From NCBI GenBank assembly GCA_012512335.1, contig JAAZEK010000418.1, positions 1 through 10,958 on the forward strand: a stretch of DNA of 10,958 nt, in the 5' to 3' direction. The translations under genes and the position numbers were made by a program. Of this stretch, positions 1-6,114 are shown piece by piece (within the stretch, counting starts at the first letter, position 1; every line of letters starts with the position of its first letter). This DNA is from Clostridiales bacterium. Its GTDB lineage: Bacteria; Bacillota; Clostridia; Caldicoprobacterales; DTU083. Under the pieces are notes generated by a model. That model made no database searches. It had not been told where the DNA came from and saw only the letters and a list, made by a program, of their open reading frames with translations.

Positions 1-344
1 TAACCCTGACTTTCCAAGTGGGAAAAAGCCTGTAGTACCGAAGGATGCTCTATTGAGCTTGTAATACAATGCTTCCCCCTTCGTTTTTTGTCATATGCCG
101 TACCTAATATTGCCAAATTGTTTGCTTCTGTACCACCAGAAGTAAAAAATATTTCCTCTGGTAAAGCCCCTAATAGACTCGCTACCAGCTTAGCCGCTTC
201 CTTTATCCTCTTTTCAGCTCGAATCCCCAAGCCATGCATTGACGATGGATTTCCAAAGTCATTCTCCAAGCAGTCAATAATAACATCCATTACCTCTGAA
301 ACTATCGGTGTCGTTGCTGCGTGGTCTAAGTAGATTTCCTTCAT
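1..344 (-). CDS. Cysteine desulfurase (NifS/IscS type), N-terminal part only
   Basis: This is a PLP-dependent enzyme that takes sulfur from cysteine as a persulfide for Fe-S cluster assembly or tRNA thiolation. The first 114 codons are present and the gene continues past the left edge. Seen in the translation: MKEIYLDHAATTP at the N-terminus, then GNPSSMHG, FTSGGTEANNLAI near residue 80, and SSIEHPSVL near residue 100. These are the canonical N-terminal blocks of class V aminotransferase-fold desulfurases, including the SGGTEANN cofactor loop. The PLP lysine and the catalytic cysteine lie outside the window. The ATG at 344 has an AAAGGAG at 358-364, a rather long 13-base spacer. A terminator at 428-450 separates the gene from its upstream neighbour, so it probably has its own promoter, although none is convincing. 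Whether it is nifS, iscS or a tRNA-thiolation paralogue cannot be decided here. Confidence 0.93.
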   Translation of the reverse strand, partial: MKEIYLDHAATTPIVSEVMDVIIDCLENDFGNPSSMHGLGIRAEKRIKEAAKLVASLLGALPEEIFFTSGGTEANNLAILGTAYDKKRRGKHCITSSIEHPSVLQAFSHLESQG

Positions 345-427
345 TTGTTGCTTCTTTCTCCTTTATAATGCAAATATCCAACATAAATAATCACACTGCT
401 TCTATTGTAATTAGTCTTGTGAAATAC

Positions 428-450
428 AAATGCCCCCTGAGGGAGCATTT
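428..450 (-). terminator. Stem-loop terminator after the DUF6106-like gene
   Basis: A 10-bp stem (AAATGCTCCC with GGGGGCATTT on the minus strand, one G-T wobble) closes a 3-base TCA loop. It lies 17 bases past the stop codon of the minus-strand gene ending at 467. The stem ends in TTT and is followed by GTATTTC, a modest U-rich tail. It would end transcription before the cysteine desulfurase gene. Confidence 0.7.
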
Positions 451-466
451 TATCCTTACAATCCTT

Positions 467-1045
467 TTAGTCTGTTTTTACATTTCTGGGATTGACCAGC
501 TTGCACATTCGAACTAGCTCTTCACTCGGTTCAAATACTAGGATGGTCTTTTCTGCCTTATTAGTAAAAACTGCGTAATATAAGCCTCCGCCTCGATTTA
601 GAAAATAATTAAGTTTTTTTATGCCTGGATGCTGGAGCGCACGTTGAAAACCATCATCACTGGTAGGAGCCAGAATTTCAAACTCCTTAACATCAGTAGT
701 AAGTAACTTTTTACGGCGCGTATTGTTTAGTATCTTGGCAATATCCAAGGTGCCATTGGTAAAAGTATAATCGTATTCTATCCTTTGATTGTTCTTAATC
801 ATAAAGCAGAGGTAGGTAAGCCCACCAAAAATTACAAAGGCAATAATTGGTATAATGTTAAAGCCACCCTGGCCTAGTTGGGTAAATATGGATTGGAAAA
901 ATAATATGGTCATAAAACCATTAAATATCAAGCCTACCCATGCCATAACAAAGATTAATGTGTTAAGGCCGGTGTTTACCTTATGCACCGATTCCTCCCT
1001 AAAAAGATCTGTGTTTCTTGTATTTCGCAAATTTCTACTTTCCAC
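467..1045 (-). CDS. DUF6106-like small membrane protein of unknown function
   Basis: A protein of about 190 residues. Counting from a GTG at 1054, two hydrophobic segments (about residues 30-51 and 65-86) are followed by a soluble domain with IEYDYTFTNGTLDI (92-105), NNTRRKKLL and DVKEFEILAP. From memory, this order (membrane pair, then EYEYxFTNGELDI and RRKRL) resembles the clostridial DUF6106 family; no function is known. The start is uncertain. Candidates are GTG 1054 (no usable SD), GTG 1045 (GGGGAG 8 bases upstream, used here), TTG 1030, and GTG 988 (an excellent AGGGAGG 5 bases upstream). The segment DLFREESVHK before GTG 988 looks like the family N-terminus, so I prefer a start upstream of it. 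The first codons are made of a degenerate 7-base repeat, so that end may be disturbed. Confidence 0.78.
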   Translation of the reverse strand: MESRNLRNTRNTDLFREESVHKVNTGLNTLIFVMAWVGLIFNGFMTILFFQSIFTQLGQGGFNIIPIIAFVIFGGLTYLCFMIKNNQRIEYDYTFTNGTLDIAKILNNTRRKKLLTTDVKEFEILAPTSDDGFQRALQHPGIKKLNYFLNRGGGLYYAVFTNKAEKTILVFEPSEELVRMCKLVNPRNVKTD

Positions 1046-1060
1046 ACTCCACACTCCCCA
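1015..1060. repeat. Degenerate 7-base repeat at the 5' end of the membrane-protein gene
   Basis: Read on the plus strand, units of seven follow one another: TTCTACT, TTCCACA, CTCCACA, CTCCCCA, with weaker units to the left. The TTCTACTTTC core also occurs in the long 7-base array at 3225-3322. The repeat overlaps the possible start codons of the minus-strand gene. Confidence 0.55.
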
Positions 1061-1304
1061 TATATAACTTTGCTCTGAAAACTAATTTTCAATGATATTG
1101 CTTATTCTATCATGATTTCATCACTTATGGTACCCCGATTACCAAATTTCAACTAATTATTATACGAAAAATCTTTCTATTTACTGAATTACAAGAAGGA
1201 AAATGCATGTAAGATTGAGAATTATATGAGTAATGCGTTATTGATGAACTTATTATAACTATTATTAGAATTTTTTTATATTCGACAGCGAAGGAGGATG
1301 TTTT
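1061..1304. other. Divergent intergenic region
   Basis: About 240 AT-rich bases lie between the divergent membrane-protein and zinc-ribbon genes. The left end holds the candidate minus-strand promoter. The right end holds AAGGAGG at 1291-1297, 7 bases before the ATG at 1305. TTGATG at 1241 with ATTAGA 17 bases later is only a weak plus-strand promoter candidate. No stable stem-loop, riboswitch or RNA gene was recognised. Confidence 0.5.
1063..1092 (-). promoter_or_regulatory. Candidate promoter of the DUF6106-like gene
   Basis: On the minus strand TTGAAA (1092-1087) is followed after 18 bases by GTTATA (1068-1063), a plausible sigma-A-type pair. A transcript would begin near 1056. That leaves no leader for a GTG at 1054 and would cut into the SD used by GTG 1045, which argues for a start at 1030 or 988 if this promoter is real. 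Confidence 0.35.
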
Positions 1305-3098
1305 ATGTTATGTCCATCTTGTGGCACAAAAAATAATGATTACCATTTATTCTGTTACCAATGCGGTTCTACCCTGACTACAGAGGCTGCTGACGCCTCG
1401 CATTTACCTAATGAACAATTGACTTTCTCTAAAGAGGTTGATGCAAAAGATATTAAAACAGGAGCTGGTGACCTTACAGATACTAAAGAAGATGAACCAG
1501 CATTAAACGATTGGATTAAGGCAAAAGAGGAACAATCAGCATCGGCTGATGACAATGAAAAATCACCTTATGAATCAGCACCTACTGAAGGTGAAACTGA
1601 CAAAGCTGAAACTAATGACAGTATTCCTGAAGGAAAAGTTAGCAAACCTGAAGGAGATACTGATAAACCTGAAGGAGATACTGATAAATCTGAAGATCCC
1701 CAAAAAACATCTAACTCAATCTGGAGTGACTCTATAATAGATGACTGGTGGAGTCTGGATTATTCTAAGGACGAGTTTTTGAAGGATGATAGTAAGGAGT
1801 CCGAATTAAATTATCAGGATCAGCTTCCACTTAGGCGGTATCGCAAAACTGAAGAGGAGGAATATGAAGGAAGATTACAAAAAATAGTCAAAGCACTTGT
1901 CTCCATAGTTCTCATCGCATTGATTGGTGTTCTCCTTTATATTGGCTATGATCAAATTAAACAAAAGCAGTCATACCAAGCTGAAGCTAAAGTAATTGAT
2001 TTAGAATACAAAGTAGAGGAAACCGAGGAAGAAGGATTACCCGCAAGAAAGATTTTAATTGAGAGCTCTATTGGCAGACAGGTTAAGCTCTTAGATAAAA
2101 CAGCGCCTGTTTTGAATGAGAAAGCTGAGTTTACCTTGGCAGATAGAGATCTTGCACTGAGTGGCGATTACGAAGAAAAAAATGGAAAACTCCAGGTAGT
2201 ACTGAATTTGACAGTACTAGCCGATGGCTTCCCTGATTTGAATGAAGAGCTCCGCTTCGAGGTTCCTGTGCATAAAGCTCCTCTCGATATTATATCACCA
2301 TCCACTGAAGAAGTTACGATAGATGGAAATACAATACAGCTTATCTTGAAGGTGCTACCAACCTCCACTATCCTTATAAACGGTAATCATTATTCCCATC
2401 TACTTAATGATCAAGGAGATCTTTCGGTACAACTGGAGGTATCTGACCAGGCTGAAACTTCTGTAGAAATACAGGTTTCTGAAAGAGGTTTTCAAGATAA
2501 TCTGCAAACAATAGTCTTTAAAAGACAGCAGATGGAATTCCCGCTGGTAATAGACCAAAATAAGCCTATAAAGGCTCAACAATCTGAATGGGTGGAAATT
2601 ACAGGCAATACCCATCCCGAAGCCATACTTTCCACCAATCTAGCCTTGCAAGGTGACCCAGAAATAGATGCCACAACAGGAGATTTTACTCTATCTGTAA
2701 GGGCAACAGCCAGAGGGTATACTCCTTTTGTCCTAACCGCGAAACTGGAAGGCAAAGAAGACTCTATTCTTGAAACAGTCATTGAACGTTCTGTAGCTGA
2801 AGTGGAATATACAGGGTCTGTCTGGGCCTCGGATTATCAGGAAATGAAGAGCTACCCTAATTTACATCATGGAGTATCCTTTAAATATACTGGTAGGATA
2901 AAGGACATCCAATCCACAGGGACAAAAACTACTTTATTAGTTGACACAGCAACTCAAGGGCAAGCTGAGCGGATAATACATGTGGAGTATTGGAAGGCTG
3001 GAAGTTTTACCCTAGATGAAAGAATTGATATATTCGGTAATTACTGGGGTGCTAAAGATGATAAACCTTTAATCTTAGCCTATTTTATTTATAAGTGA
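1305..3098 (+). CDS. Zinc-ribbon single-pass membrane protein with acidic linker and extracytoplasmic beta domains
   Basis: 597 residues; role unknown. In order: an N-terminal zinc ribbon with C3, C6, C17 and C20 (CPSCG and CYQCG); a long acidic, low-complexity linker (about 40-190) containing two KPEGDTD repeats; a basic/acidic juxtamembrane stretch; one transmembrane helix (about 194-214); then about 380 residues rich in predicted beta strands. The outer part looks like repeated Ig-like or TcaA-like modules ending in a small, possibly OB-like domain (about 525-597). The expected topology is zinc ribbon in the cytoplasm and beta part outside. The general plan resembles TcaA/YvbJ-type zinc-ribbon envelope proteins of Firmicutes, but I cannot assign it to a named family. 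AAGGAGG at 1291-1297 fixes the ATG. It is a single-gene unit convergent with htrA. A function in envelope sensing is inference only. Confidence 0.85.
   Translation: MLCPSCGTKNNDYHLFCYQCGSTLTTEAADASHLPNEQLTFSKEVDAKDIKTGAGDLTDTKEDEPALNDWIKAKEEQSASADDNEKSPYESAPTEGETDKAETNDSIPEGKVSKPEGDTDKPEGDTDKSEDPQKTSNSIWSDSIIDDWWSLDYSKDEFLKDDSKESELNYQDQLPLRRYRKTEEEEYEGRLQKIVKALVSIVLIALIGVLLYIGYDQIKQKQSYQAEAKVIDLEYKVEETEEEGLPARKILIESSIGRQVKLLDKTAPVLNEKAEFTLADRDLALSGDYEEKNGKLQVVLNLTVLADGFPDLNEELRFEVPVHKAPLDIISPSTEEVTIDGNTIQLILKVLPTSTILINGNHYSHLLNDQGDLSVQLEVSDQAETSVEIQVSERGFQDNLQTIVFKRQQMEFPLVIDQNKPIKAQQSEWVEITGNTHPEAILSTNLALQGDPEIDATTGDFTLSVRATARGYTPFVLTAKLEGKEDSILETVIERSVAEVEYTGSVWASDYQEMKSYPNLHHGVSFKYTGRIKDIQSTGTKTTLLVDTATQGQAERIIHVEYWKAGSFTLDERIDIFGNYWGAKDDKPLILAYFIYK
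1644..1697 (+). repeat. 21-base in-frame tandem repeat in the acidic linker
   Basis: Two perfect 21-base copies (1644-1664, 1665-1685) encode KPEGDTD twice, followed by a 12-base partial third copy with one change (KSED). The copies are identical at the DNA level, so the duplication is recent or kept homogeneous. It lies in a disordered cytoplasmic linker, where length change should be tolerated. Confidence 0.85.
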
Positions 3099-3172
3099 TT
3101 GAACCTCTCATGACTAAAGTCACGAGATTCTGTTGCAAGCGACAAGGCGTAAGAATATTTCTTTGAGATACC
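3099..3172 (-). mobile_element. Probable IS200/IS605-type right-end remnant (solo, no transposase)
   Basis: On the minus strand a 10-bp near-perfect palindrome (3106-3127) has the core GACTTTAGTC, with one G-T wobble and a 2-base centre. It is preceded by GAAT and followed by GAGGTTCAA, ending at 3099. From memory, this order (GAAT, hairpin with GACTTTAGTC, GAGGTTCAA) is the right-end and guide-RNA 3' terminus of IS200/IS605 elements that carry tnpB, such as ISDra2. The inferred end at 3099 touches the TGA stop (3096-3098) of the zinc-ribbon gene. No tnpA or tnpB ORF is present. The 40 or so bases upstream of the hairpin (3131-3172) may be the remaining element interior. The left end was not identified. 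Confidence 0.6.
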
Positions 3173-3182
3173 TTTACTACAG

Positions 3183-3227
3183 AATAACCCGAATAAGACT
3201 AGATATTCTTTTCTTATTCGGGTTATT
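3183..3227. terminator. Perfect 16-bp inverted repeat, likely bidirectional terminator
   Basis: AATAACCCGAATAAGA (3183-3198) pairs perfectly with TCTTATTCGGGTTATT (3212-3227) around a 13-base loop. It lies between two convergent genes, 85 bases past the stop of the zinc-ribbon gene and about 110 past the stop of htrA. That position fits a shared terminator. Neither side has a classic T run, but the arms themselves end in TTATT. It could also be part of a small decayed element. Confidence 0.6.
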
Positions 3228-3322
3228 GTCTATTGTCTACTTTCTACTTTCTACTGTCTTCTATCTACTATCTACTATCTACTGTCTACTATCTACTGTC
3301 TACTATCTACTATCTACTGTCT
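3225..3322. repeat. Array of 14 head-to-tail 7-base repeats
   Basis: Fourteen contiguous units cover 98 bases with no spacers. In order the units are ATTGTCT twice, ACTTTCT twice, ACTGTCT, TCTATCT, ACTATCT twice, ACTGTCT, ACTATCT, ACTGTCT, ACTATCT twice, and ACTGTCT; ATTAGTT follows. The consensus is ACTNTCT (minus strand AGANAGT). The first unit overlaps the last three bases of the inverted repeat. The array stops 16 bases before the htrA stop codon and would be in the 3' untranslated part of the htrA mRNA. Confidence 0.95.
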
Positions 3323-3338
3323 ATTAGTTAATGGCCAC

Positions 3339-4565
3339 TTACTCATATATATTCATTCCACCTAGTTTTACTTTTAGAGTAAACTCGTCACCATTTCTCC
3401 ATAGTTTAATATCCACAATATCATCTACTTCGTGGCTCTCAAGTATCTCCCTTAATTCATCAATGGTTTTCAGTTCCTTGTCGTCCATACCGATAATAAC
3501 ATCCGCCGGCTTTATACCAGTCTTAGCTGCAGGACCATCTGGTTCTACATCAGTAATGATAACACCTTGGGGATACCCATATTCTTGAGATGCTTCAGCA
3601 GTAATTTCTCCGATATAAACTCCTAACCAGGGTTTTTGTGGGTAAGACACCTTACCAGTCTCTATTATTTCCTGGGCAATGGGTTTGAATACATTTGAGG
3701 GTATAGCGAAGCCTAAACCTTCAACATTTCCACCACCAAATTTAACAGTATTCATTCCGATAACTTCCCCATTCATATTGACCAATGCACCGCCACTGTT
3801 TCCATTGTTAATGGCTGCATCAGTCTGAATTAGTTCCATGGTTCTCCCATCCAGCTCCAAAGACCTATTGGCAGCGCTAATCACGCCAAAGTTAACTGTA
3901 CCAGCCAACTGGTGGCCTAGTGGATTACCAATAGCTATAGCGAAATCACCCTTACGCATATTACTGGAATCTCCGATTTTTGCAACAGTTAAGTTATTAG
4001 GTTCAATTTTCAATACTGCAATATCACTTTGAGCATCCGAACCTATCAACTCTGCTTTAACGGTTTCACCATTTGACATAATAACAAATAACTCTTTTGC
4101 ATCTTCTACTACATGGTGATTGGTAAGCACATGACCATCCTCGCTGATGATAATCCCGGATCCATAACCTTCTACCTCCTGCACCTGCTGTCTGTAGAAG
4201 AACATATCTGGCACAACAACCTCAGACTTGTTCGTTATTCCCACTACGGCTTTTTCCAATTTCGCAGCTATGTCAGCAACAGGATTATCTCGATCTATTA
4301 GCATATCCTCGTTACTTCCTATTTTGATTCCACTATTTTTGTTTGCATCTGCCGAAGCTTCATTCTGGGCATTGGGGTTTGAGCTCTCGCTAATTATTCC
4401 TCTGCCATCATCTCCAGATTTACCATTTCTGTCTGTAATGTAAGGAGATATTGCATAGAAAAGCAAACCGCCTATTAGAGTAAAAATTAGCGCTATAGCA
4501 ATATAACCTTTAACTCTGCTCTTTTTTTGATAGCGTTCTTCATCAAACTCATAGAATTCCTTCAT
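3339..4565 (-). CDS. HtrA/DegP-type membrane-anchored serine protease with one PDZ domain
   Basis: 408 residues. An S1-type protease that degrades or remodels misfolded proteins on the outer face of the cytoplasmic membrane. A short charged cytoplasmic tail (1-18) precedes one transmembrane anchor (about 19-40), a polar linker (41-95), the protease domain (about 95-305) and one PDZ domain (about 310-402). The triad is complete: H151 in TNHHVV, D181 in QSDIAVL, S257 in NNGNSGGAL. GGAGGTG at 4574-4580, 8 bases upstream, supports the ATG at 4565. It lies 115 bases downstream of a two-component system in the same direction, with its own regulated-looking promoter in the gap. That suggests envelope-stress control, as for CssRS with htrA/htrB in Bacillus (inference). 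Whether it corresponds to HtrA, HtrB or HtrC cannot be decided. Confidence 0.96.
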   Translation of the reverse strand: MKEFYEFDEERYQKKSRVKGYIAIALIFTLIGGLLFYAISPYITDRNGKSGDDGRGIISESSNPNAQNEASADANKNSGIKIGSNEDMLIDRDNPVADIAAKLEKAVVGITNKSEVVVPDMFFYRQQVQEVEGYGSGIIISEDGHVLTNHHVVEDAKELFVIMSNGETVKAELIGSDAQSDIAVLKIEPNNLTVAKIGDSSNMRKGDFAIAIGNPLGHQLAGTVNFGVISAANRSLELDGRTMELIQTDAAINNGNSGGALVNMNGEVIGMNTVKFGGGNVEGLGFAIPSNVFKPIAQEIIETGKVSYPQKPWLGVYIGEITAEASQEYGYPQGVIITDVEPDGPAAKTGIKPADVIIGMDDKELKTIDELREILESHEVDDIVDIKLWRNGDEFTLKVKLGGMNIYE

Positions 4566-4617
4566 ATATTTTGCACCTCCGAATAATTCAAAAAATCTCT
4601 TGCTTTGTTCTATTATT

Positions 4618-4660
4618 ATTATAAACCTGTTTTTTGAATAAAATATGAACTTGATGTAAA
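4618..4660 (-). promoter_or_regulatory. htrA promoter with three 11-base-spaced direct repeats
   Basis: On the minus strand a consensus TATAAT (4623-4618) has no good -35 hexamer at 16-18 bases. Instead three related 7-mers stand upstream: TTTACAT (4660-4654), TTCATAT (4649-4643) and TTCAAAA (4638-4632), each starting exactly 11 bases after the last. One helical turn between half-sites is the binding mode of OmpR/PhoB-family activators, and the last site overlaps the -35 position. The regulator encoded at 6115-6807 is the obvious candidate. From memory, B. subtilis htrA/htrB promoters also carry tandem TTTTCACA repeats. Confidence 0.6.
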
Positions 4661-4680
4661 CAAAACAGTATATCTATATA

Positions 4681-6114
4681 CTATGATTTCTTCACTGCTT
4701 TAAGAGAGAAAATAAAAGCTGAACCTTTCCCTTCCTCACTGTTTAACCAAATATTCTGCTCATGTGCTTCAATTATTTTTTTTACAATAGGAAGTCCAAG
4801 CCCAGTTCCTTCCTTATTCCGTGTTCTGGATTTATCAATCTGATAAAAGGGCTCCCATAGATGAGGAATTTCATCCTTGGCAATGCCTGGTCCTTGGTCG
4901 GCTATCTTCACATACACATTGTCCTTGAAAAGCCAGGTTTTAAAAGTAAGAAGGCCACCTTCTCGATTGAACTTAATAGCATTATCAAGCAAATTTATTA
5001 TGACCTGCTGTAGACGGTCAGGATCGCCTACAACCATAAATATATCCTTCTCAAAATCTACTTCTACCTCCATTCCCCTATCATTTATTCGATCTTCCTT
5101 GGAGATTAGAACTCTGCGTATGATTTCGTTAATATCTACTACTTTGATATCAATTGAGAACTGTCCCGTTTCAATACGTGACAAATCCATCAATTCATTA
5201 ATAAGACGATTCATTCGTTCTGTCTCATCCAAAGCTATTCTCAGGTACTTATCCTGATCCTCCACTGGAATAGTGTGATCCAAAACTCCTTGAATATAGC
5301 CCTTCATGGAAGTTAAAGGTGATCGGAGCTCATGTGAAACATTGGCAACAAAGCTTCTTCGCATAGATTCCAGCTTTTCCAGTGAGTCCGCCATTGCATT
5401 GAAATTCACAGCCAGCTGTCCCACTTCGTCCTTGGTTCTCACCTTTACCCTACGTTTAAAATTACCTGTTGCAATCTCCCGAGAAATAACATTCATTTCT
5501 GTTAGAGGCCTAGAAAAACGTCCAGAAATAATAAATGACAATAATAATGATAATATTGATGTTAAGATTGCGGAACGCCAAATGCTATTATACGTGTTCA
5601 TTATTGTTCGGTTAAGACCTTGGATAGGAGAATGTAGGAAGATGGTTCCTCTTATACTATTATTTAGTTTTAATGGCATGCCAACAGTCAGCATAGGTTC
5701 CGGAAAACTTTCACCAAATCGTCCTTCCAAGGTAATTGTATTTCCATCTAGCACCTGAACAAATTCATCAACGGAAACCTTCTGGTTTTCCCAGTCCACT
5801 TCCTCCAATTGGGTAGAATTATGACTGCTCCAAATATTGCCACGTTCATCAGTCACCCAGATAGTTGTTCCTAGGAAACGATCTATAATTTGGTATTGAT
5901 AATGTAGAACTCGAGTATCGATAAGGCCTGTAAGATATAAACCTACGTATTGGGAGATAGCACTGCCCTCTCGAATTAACTCTTCTTTGCGAGTTTCCAT
6001 GATATAGCTTTTAAAAAATGTAGATAGTAAAATGCCCAAAACAAGCATAATACAAAGGGTTATTATGAAAAAGGTTGTCATTAATCTGGCAAATAGGGAC
6101 CGAAACTGAATCAT
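4681..6114 (-). CDS. Membrane sensor histidine kinase (HAMP, HisKA, HATPase)
   Basis: 477 residues. It autophosphorylates a histidine in response to an outer signal and passes the phosphate to its partner regulator. Transmembrane helix 1 is at about 12-34 and helix 2 at about 180-197; between them is an extracytoplasmic sensor domain of roughly 145 residues with no family I can name. HAMP follows at about 198-250, then HisKA with H261 in VSHELRSPLTS. The ATP-binding domain carries the N box (NLLDNAIKF, 374-382), G1 (DQGPGI, 406-411), F box (PFYQ) and G2 (GTGLGL, 436-441). All key residues are present and there is no PAS domain, so it is not a typical WalK. The ATG directly follows the TAG of the regulator gene, and its SD (GAGGTG) lies inside that gene, so translation is coupled. 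Context suggests a CssS-like role. Confidence 0.96.
   Translation of the reverse strand: MIQFRSLFARLMTTFFIITLCIMLVLGILLSTFFKSYIMETRKEELIREGSAISQYVGLYLTGLIDTRVLHYQYQIIDRFLGTTIWVTDERGNIWSSHNSTQLEEVDWENQKVSVDEFVQVLDGNTITLEGRFGESFPEPMLTVGMPLKLNNSIRGTIFLHSPIQGLNRTIMNTYNSIWRSAILTSILSLLLSFIISGRFSRPLTEMNVISREIATGNFKRRVKVRTKDEVGQLAVNFNAMADSLEKLESMRRSFVANVSHELRSPLTSMKGYIQGVLDHTIPVEDQDKYLRIALDETERMNRLINELMDLSRIETGQFSIDIKVVDINEIIRRVLISKEDRINDRGMEVEVDFEKDIFMVVGDPDRLQQVIINLLDNAIKFNREGGLLTFKTWLFKDNVYVKIADQGPGIAKDEIPHLWEPFYQIDKSRTRNKEGTGLGLPIVKKIIEAHEQNIWLNSEEGKGSAFIFSLKAVKKS

Noticed and set aside
88..517. Plus-strand frames at 88-333 and 308-517
   Set aside because: The first is antisense to a clear cysteine desulfurase; the second covers the desulfurase start, the terminator and the end of the next gene.
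1213..1230. Short ORF starting ATGCATG before the zinc-ribbon gene as a leader peptide
   Set aside because: Only eight codons long, SD-like AAGGA sits too close to the ATG, and no attenuator stem follows.
3225..3322. CRISPR-like array
   Set aside because: Units are 7 bases and contiguous, with no unique spacers and no cas genes.
3133..3327. 64-codon plus-strand frame between the convergent genes
   Set aside because: Most of it is the heptamer array read in frame (repeating Leu/Ser/Thr/Tyr residues), with no SD and no known family.
4877..5758. Two antisense open frames (126 and 150 codons) on the plus strand inside the kinase gene
   Set aside because: They lie wholly within a kinase gene with all motifs intact, lack recognisable domains and good SD sequences, and are typical shadows of the coding strand.
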